Shown here: positions 59,782-64,000 of the stretch, one piece after another
How positions within the stretch are numbered: position 1 is the stretch's first letter
Layout of the letters: each line of letters begins with the position of its first letter
Position numbers and translations under genes: made by a program
The notes under the pieces: model-generated
Told to the model about the DNA's origin: nothing
What the model saw: only the letters and a program-made list of their open reading frames with translations
The model's database searches: none
DNA from: Actinomycetospora endophytica
Lineage (GTDB): Bacteria > Actinomycetota > Actinomycetes > Mycobacteriales > Pseudonocardiaceae
Length of the DNA stretch: 64,000 nt
NCBI RefSeq assembly: GCF_021026375.1
Contig: NZ_JAJNDB010000006.1
Location: forward strand, 248,001-312,000
Reading direction: 5' to 3'

Positions 59782-59962
59782 GTTCGGCCTCCTCGTCTCC
59801 GCAGTGCGGTACCCGTCGGTACCACGAGTGAGCGCGCACTCTAGGGGCAACGACGGTCACACCGCTCGTCTAGCGTGGGAACTCGGCCCGTCGGAGTGCC
59901 GGTTACCCTGGTTCCGGATCGATACAGAACCTGCCCACCCCGGACACGGACGGACCTCCCCC

Positions 59963-61288
59963 ATGTCGCTGGCGCTCGACGACCTCCGGGTCCGCTCCCT
60001 CGGTGCGTGCGAGTACGACTCGCCGTTCGCCGAGATGCTCTCCACGAAGCGCACCTCGCCGCACTACGTCGCCGAGGACGACCGCGTGCTCGTCGACGAC
60101 ACCGTCTCGGTGCTGCTCTCGCACGGCGTCCCGATCGACCAGGTACCGAGCTTCGAGGCGGCCGGCCCGCGCAAGAAGATCTACTTCGACCCGGCCGAGA
60201 CCACCGTCGGGATCGTCACCTGCGGCGGACTGTGCCCCGGGCTCAACGACGTCATCCGCGGCATCGTGCAGGAGCTCACCGAGCACTACCGCGTCAAGCG
60301 CATCGTCGGGTTCCGCAACGGGTTCAAGGGCCTGGCGAAGGACGCCCGGAACTCGGTGACCGACCTGACCCTCGACGCCGTCCGGGACATCAACAACGAC
60401 GGCGGCACGATCCTGGGCAGCTCCCGCGGCGCCCAGGACCCGGACGAGATGGTCGACTCGCTGCTCATCCACGAGGTCGACGTCCTGTTCGTCATCGGCG
60501 GCGACGGCTCGATGCGGGGCGCGATGCGGCTCGTGGAGCGGGTCGACGAGCGCGAGCTGGACATCAGCGTCGTCGGGGTCCCGAAGACGATCGACAACGA
60601 CCTCCCCTACACCGACCAGAGCTTCGGGTTCCAGACGGCGTTCGCGCGGGCCACCGACTTCATCGCGTCGGTGTTCATCGAGTCCCAGGCCGCCGAGCAC
60701 GGCGTCGGGATCGTCAAGCTCATGGGCCGGCACTCCGGCTTCATCGCCTGCTACGCGGCGCTCTCGGTGAACGAGGCCAACTTCGTCCTGATCCCCGAGG
60801 TGCCGTTCGGCCTCGACGGCGACGACGGACTGCTCTGCCGGGTGGAGAACCGGCTGCGCGAGCACGGCCAGGTGGTCATCGTGGTCGCCGAGGGCGCGGG
60901 CCAGGACCTGCTGGAGTGCGACGGGGCGAAGGACGCCTCCGGCAACGACAAGCTCGGCGACATCGGGCTGTTCCTCAAGGACCGGATCACCGACCGGCTC
61001 ACCGAGGTCGGGCTCGCGCCGACGGTGCGCTACCTCGACCCGTCGTACGCGATCCGGTCGGTGGCCGCGAACGCCTACGACAGCGTCTACTGCGTGCGCC
61101 TGGCCCACGCGGCCGTGCACGCGGCGATGGCGGGCCGGACCCAGACCGTCGTCGTGCGCTGGCGGCGGCGCTTCGTGCACGTGCCGATGGCGCTCATCAC
61201 CGGCCACCGCAACCAGGTCGACCCGGACGGGGACCTGTGGATGTCGGTGCTCGAGGCGACGGGCCAGCCGGCGACGTTCGGCCGCTGA
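59963..61288 (+). CDS. pfkA: Long-form 6-phosphofructokinase
   Basis: 441 residues. GGLCPGLNDVIR at the substrate/nucleotide start, GGDGSMRGA, the catalytic PKTIDNDLPYTD, MGRHSGFIA and an about 80-residue N-terminal extension typical of the plant/trypanosome group. Gly at the GGDG position with Lys in PKTIDND is the pattern of ATP-using members of this long group rather than the GGDD of pyrophosphate enzymes. Start ATG 59963. A family C palindrome lies after the stop. Confidence 0.88.
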   Translation: MSLALDDLRVRSLGACEYDSPFAEMLSTKRTSPHYVAEDDRVLVDDTVSVLLSHGVPIDQVPSFEAAGPRKKIYFDPAETTVGIVTCGGLCPGLNDVIRGIVQELTEHYRVKRIVGFRNGFKGLAKDARNSVTDLTLDAVRDINNDGGTILGSSRGAQDPDEMVDSLLIHEVDVLFVIGGDGSMRGAMRLVERVDERELDISVVGVPKTIDNDLPYTDQSFGFQTAFARATDFIASVFIESQAAEHGVGIVKLMGRHSGFIACYAALSVNEANFVLIPEVPFGLDGDDGLLCRVENRLREHGQVVIVVAEGAGQDLLECDGAKDASGNDKLGDIGLFLKDRITDRLTEVGLAPTVRYLDPSYAIRSVAANAYDSVYCVRLAHAAVHAAMAGRTQTVVVRWRRRFVHVPMALITGHRNQVDPDGDLWMSVLEATGQPATFGR

Positions 61289-61297
61289 CGCGCCCCT

Positions 61298-61337
61298 GTG
61301 CGTGCGTTTCCGTGCTCAGACACGGAAACGCACGCAC
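61298..61337. repeat. Palindromic element family C, copy 4
   Basis: Perfect 17-base arms GTGCGTGCGTTTCCGTG and complement around CTCAGA, followed by GAGGCCGAAGGCC. Between two converging genes. Confidence 0.88.
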
Positions 61338-61349
61338 GAGGCCGAAGGC

Positions 61350-61748
61350 CTAATTGACCTTGACGAGGTCCACGACGAACACCAGGTGGGCGTTCGGCGG
61401 GATGACGCCGCCCGCGCCCTGCGGGCCGTAGCCCTGGTGCGGCGGCACCACGAGGATCCGGCGCCCGCCCTCGCGCATGCCCGAGATCCCCAGCTTGAAG
61501 CCGTCGATCACCTGGCCGAGCGGGAACTCGACGGGCGTCCCGCCGCGGCCCCAGGACGAGTCGAATTCGCCGCTGTCGGCGACCCGGATCCCCTGGTACT
61601 GCACCTGCACGGTGTCGCGGACGGCCGCTTCCTTGCCGCTCCCGACGACGAGGTCGGTGATGTCCAGGTCGCTCGGCAGCGTGTCGGGGGTGACCGACGC
61701 GCCCGGCGAGCGGGTCAGGTCCTCGGCGTTCTCCACGGTGACAGCCAT
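61350..61748 (-). CDS. FKBP-type peptidyl-prolyl cis-trans isomerase
   Basis: 132 residues. FKBP fold: VQVQYQGIRVADSGEFDSSW, FPLGQVIDGFKLGISGMREGGRRILVVPPHQGYGP and IPPNAHLVFVVDLVKVN. Catalyses proline isomerisation in protein folding. Short N-terminal tail, no signal peptide, so cytoplasmic. Start ATG 61748. Confidence 0.92.
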   Translation of the reverse strand: MAVTVENAEDLTRSPGASVTPDTLPSDLDITDLVVGSGKEAAVRDTVQVQYQGIRVADSGEFDSSWGRGGTPVEFPLGQVIDGFKLGISGMREGGRRILVVPPHQGYGPQGAGGVIPPNAHLVFVVDLVKVN

Positions 61749-61792
61749 GCCTCCACCGTAGGGACCCCGTCGACCGGCCCGCGAGGCCGGGC

Positions 61793-62461
61793 TCACCGCA
61801 CCAGACCCGACCGGAAGGCGAGCACGACCGCCTGGACCCGGTCGCGGCACCCGGTCTTGGCCAGCACGTGACCGACGTGGGTCTTCACCGTCGCCTCGCT
61901 CACCACGTGCTCGGCCGCGATCTCGGCGTTCGTCAGACCCCGGCCCATCAGCGTCAGCACCTCGCGCTCCCGCGGGGTGAGCCCGGCGAGCACGTCACCG
62001 GAGGGCGACGCGTCACCGGCTCCGAGCAGGGGCGCGGCGTGCCGGAGCAGCCGGCGGGTCGAGGCGGGGTCGACGACGGCGTCGCCCCGGTGCACCGCCC
62101 GCACGGCGTCGATCAGCGCCTCGGGCCGGACGTCCTTGAGCAGGAATCCGGCGGCCCCCGCTCCGATCGCGGAGACGACGGCCTCGTCGAGGTCGAACGT
62201 GGTCAGCACGACGACCCGGACCTCGGGATGCGCCGCCACGGCCCGCCGGGTGGTCTCGATGCCGTCGAGGCCCGGCATGCGGACGTCCATAAGCACGACG
62301 TCGACCGCGGTCGTCCCGAGCAGCGCGAGTGCCTCGGTGCCGTCGCCGGCCTGCGCGACCACCTGCAGGTCCCCGGCGGACTCCAGCACCATGGCGAAGC
62401 CGGACCGCACGATCTCCTGGTCGTCGACGAGCATCACCCGGGCCGCGCCGTCCGGGTTCAC
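61793..62461 (-). CDS. NarL/LuxR-type response regulator
   Basis: 222 residues. Receiver domain (about 8-125) with acidic DDQE, the phospho-Asp in VVLMDVRMPGLDG, TTFDLDEAV and LLKDV; LuxR domain at about 158-215 (LTPREREVLTLMGRGLTNAEIAAEHVVSEATVKTHVGHVLAKTG). Pairs with the histidine kinase upstream; starts overlap (GTGA). Target genes are not known. Confidence 0.92.
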   Translation of the reverse strand: MNPDGAARVMLVDDQEIVRSGFAMVLESAGDLQVVAQAGDGTEALALLGTTAVDVVLMDVRMPGLDGIETTRRAVAAHPEVRVVVLTTFDLDEAVVSAIGAGAAGFLLKDVRPEALIDAVRAVHRGDAVVDPASTRRLLRHAAPLLGAGDASPSGDVLAGLTPREREVLTLMGRGLTNAEIAAEHVVSEATVKTHVGHVLAKTGCRDRVQAVVLAFRSGLVR

Positions 62462-63588
62462 GACGGTGTCCGCGGCAGTCGGGCGGTCAGGGCGAACCCG
62501 CCGTCGGGACGTGGCCCGGCCTCCAGCTCGCCGCCGGCCCGCGACACCCGGTCGCGCAGCCCGGTCAGCCCGCGGCCGCCCGCGGGCACCCGCGCGGGCA
62601 CGTATCCGCCGTCGTCGCGGACCTCGACGACCAGCCGGTCGAGTTCCCAGCTCAGGACGACGAGGGTACCGACGGCGGGTCCGGCGTGCTTGACGACGTT
62701 GGTGAGACCTTCCTGCACCACGCGGTAGGCGGCCAGCCCGGCAGACGGGGCGACCGGGCCCGGGGAGCCGCGGGTCTCGCACGTGACCGGCCGGCCGGCG
62801 GCGCGCTCGCGCTCGACGAGGGTGGGGACGTCGGCGGGGCCCGGGCCGTCGGCGGGACCACCCTCCGGTTCGGCCAGCACGGCGAGCAGCCCCCGGACCT
62901 CGTCCAGCGCGGCGCGTCCGGTCTCGGCGATGCCCTCGAGAACGACCGCGGCCCGCTCCGGATCGCGCGGGGCGACCAGGCGCCCGCCGTCGGCCTGGAC
63001 GACGATGCCGGTCAGCGAGTGCGCGACGACGTCGTGGACCTCCGCCGAGAGCCGCGACCGCTCGGCCAGCACCCCGAGACGCACCTCCTGGCGCCGGGTG
63101 CCCAGTACGGCCCGGCGCAGCGCCGCGACCAGCCACACACAGGCCGCGGCCAGCACGGCGACGACCGCGGCCACCCCGACCACCGGCCCGCGGAACCCGG
63201 CCCCGACGACCGGTACGACCGAGCCGAGCAGCATCACCCCGGCCATCGCGGGCCCGGCCCAGCGCGGCCCGTGGACGACCACCGAGTACGCGGCGACGAG
63301 GATCGCCGGCGCGGCCCCGATCACCCCGACGGTGAACCCGCCGACCAGCCCGACCACGGCGACCGCCAGCGCCGCGGCGAACGGCCACCGCCGCCGAGCC
63401 GCCGGCGGGACGGACGCGGCGACCCCCGCCACCGTCGAGCCGTTCCAGAAGTGCTCGGGGCTGTGGCCCCGCCCGGCGACCACGACGCCGACGAGCGCGA
63501 CCACGGCGGCCAGCAGCGCGTCGGCCACCACGGGCCGGGCCCGCAGCGCCGCCACGGCCCGCTCGGCCGGCCACCGGTCCTCGCTCAC
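62458..63588 (-). CDS. Sensor histidine kinase (NarX/DesK-type, HisKA_3)
   Basis: 376 residues. About five hydrophobic segments (about 17-150), then the dimerisation/phosphoacceptor helix LSAEVHDVVAHSLTGIVVQADGG with the His, and an ATPase domain with QEGLTNVVKHAG (N box) and GRGLTGLRDRV (G box). Start GTG 63588; a longer frame upstream is not like kinase sequence. Partner of the response regulator downstream. It may control the RDD gene that diverges from it. Confidence 0.9.
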   Translation of the reverse strand: MSEDRWPAERAVAALRARPVVADALLAAVVALVGVVVAGRGHSPEHFWNGSTVAGVAASVPPAARRRWPFAAALAVAVVGLVGGFTVGVIGAAPAILVAAYSVVVHGPRWAGPAMAGVMLLGSVVPVVGAGFRGPVVGVAAVVAVLAAACVWLVAALRRAVLGTRRQEVRLGVLAERSRLSAEVHDVVAHSLTGIVVQADGGRLVAPRDPERAAVVLEGIAETGRAALDEVRGLLAVLAEPEGGPADGPGPADVPTLVERERAAGRPVTCETRGSPGPVAPSAGLAAYRVVQEGLTNVVKHAGPAVGTLVVLSWELDRLVVEVRDDGGYVPARVPAGGRGLTGLRDRVSRAGGELEAGPRPDGGFALTARLPRTPS

Positions 63589-63682
63589 CGGTCCATGATC
63601 GTGGATCTCCTCCCGTGGGTGGAGACGGAGATCGGTCCGCGGGCCGATGGCACCCGGTCGTGCGCCGGGCAGGGTCTCCGCC

Positions 63683-64000
63683 ATGACGATCACCACCGCG
63701 ATCCCGACCGCCGCCCCCGCCCCGATCGCCTCACTGCGCCGACGCCTGGCGGGCTTCGTCCTCGACCTCGTGGGCTGGGGCGTGCTCTCCCTGGGCGTGT
63801 GGGCGCTCGAGCACGGGGGCGTGCTCGGCCGCCTCGCGCCCCTGCCCTATCCGACCTGGCAGAACTGGCTGATCCCGACGCTGTTCGTCGTGCTCATGAT
63901 CATCGTGCCGGCCCTCTGCGGACGGACGGTGGGCATGGCGGTGCTGCGGATGCGGGTGCGGGCCGCCGACGGCCGGGGACGGGTCGGGTTCTGGCGCATG
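63683..64000 (+). CDS. RDD family membrane protein, 5' part
   Basis: 106 codons visible. RRLAGFVLDLVGWG at the first helix with the RDD-type Arg/Asp, a second helix (WLIPTLFVVLMIIVPAL) and GRTVGMAVLRMRVRAADG. Start ATG 63683. Divergent from the histidine kinase gene. Confidence 0.82.
   Translation, partial: MTITTAIPTAAPAPIASLRRRLAGFVLDLVGWGVLSLGVWALEHGGVLGRLAPLPYPTWQNWLIPTLFVVLMIIVPALCGRTVGMAVLRMRVRAADGRGRVGFWRM

Noticed and set aside
20245-61337. Family C hairpins as ordinary Rho-independent terminators
   Set aside because: They lack U-runs, one lies between divergent genes, and they carry a conserved side motif; terminator use at some sites remains possible.
61793-63574. 593-residue response-regulator frame read as a kinase-regulator fusion
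   Set aside because: The first 370 codons are an out-of-frame shadow of the histidine kinase; the regulator begins at GTG 62461.

Overview
The window comes from a very GC-rich actinomycete chromosome. The gene content fits the order Pseudonocardiales: an SsgB-like sporulation/septation protein, a SigK/RskA-type sigma/anti-sigma pair, GAF/ANTAR proteins, mycobacterial-type acyl desaturase/reductase operons, frequent GTG starts and many 4-base GTGA/ATGA gene overlaps. This assignment is inferred from gene families; there is no rRNA, phage, insertion sequence or CRISPR array in the window.

Layout. 1-2.1 kb: a ferredoxin reductase and a desaturase cut by the window edge; a second copy of this operon sits at 17.7-20.1 kb. 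2.3-7.5 kb: an enolase-superfamily enzyme, an aldehyde dehydrogenase and an iron alcohol dehydrogenase, divergent from an IclR regulator. 8.1-15.3 kb: an amino-sugar (peptidoglycan recycling) operon, GntR regulator - fused sugar kinase/MurQ - AnmK - NagA - sodium:solute symporter, with a DasR/NagR-like operator over the leaderless regulator start. 15.3-29.4 kb: S9 peptidase, CvpA/FHA genes, MarR, fused PabB-PabC, and a P450 divergent from TetR plus a short-chain dehydrogenase. 29.3-33.6 kb: three ANTAR-type proteins and small unknown genes. 33.8-37.2 kb: tRNA-Val(CAC), a PGPGW membrane protein, rskA-sigK, ssgB and a tRNA-Gly/Cys/Val cluster. 37.2-44.7 kb: SGNH hydrolase, a secreted repeat protein, OsmC, hydrolase and oxidoreductases. 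44.7-54.1 kb: an aromatic catabolic island holding every step from 2-pyrone-4,6-dicarboxylate to pyruvate and oxaloacetate (LigI, GalD/LigU, LigJ, LigK), plus an extradiol dioxygenase, two MFS transporters and an FCD-type GntR regulator with two matching operators. 54.1-64 kb: a Ski2-like helicase, MarR and LuxR regulators, exonuclease III, a long-form phosphofructokinase, FKBP, a two-component system and the start of an RDD protein.

The least ordinary signal is a dense set of short palindromic repeats. I count at least four repeated families (A to D), one twin site (G) and two single perfect hairpins (E, F). Families A and B lie inside protein genes and are translated in frame: family A adds about 20 residues to one ferredoxin reductase (its paralogue in this window lacks them), sits twice in anmK, and family B sits in the N-terminus of an alcohol dehydrogenase and in the anti-sigma factor. 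A family D copy supplies the last codons and stop of galD. This resembles the Rickettsia palindromic elements in behaviour. The sequences, the in-frame positions and the paralogue comparison are read directly; mobility is inferred.
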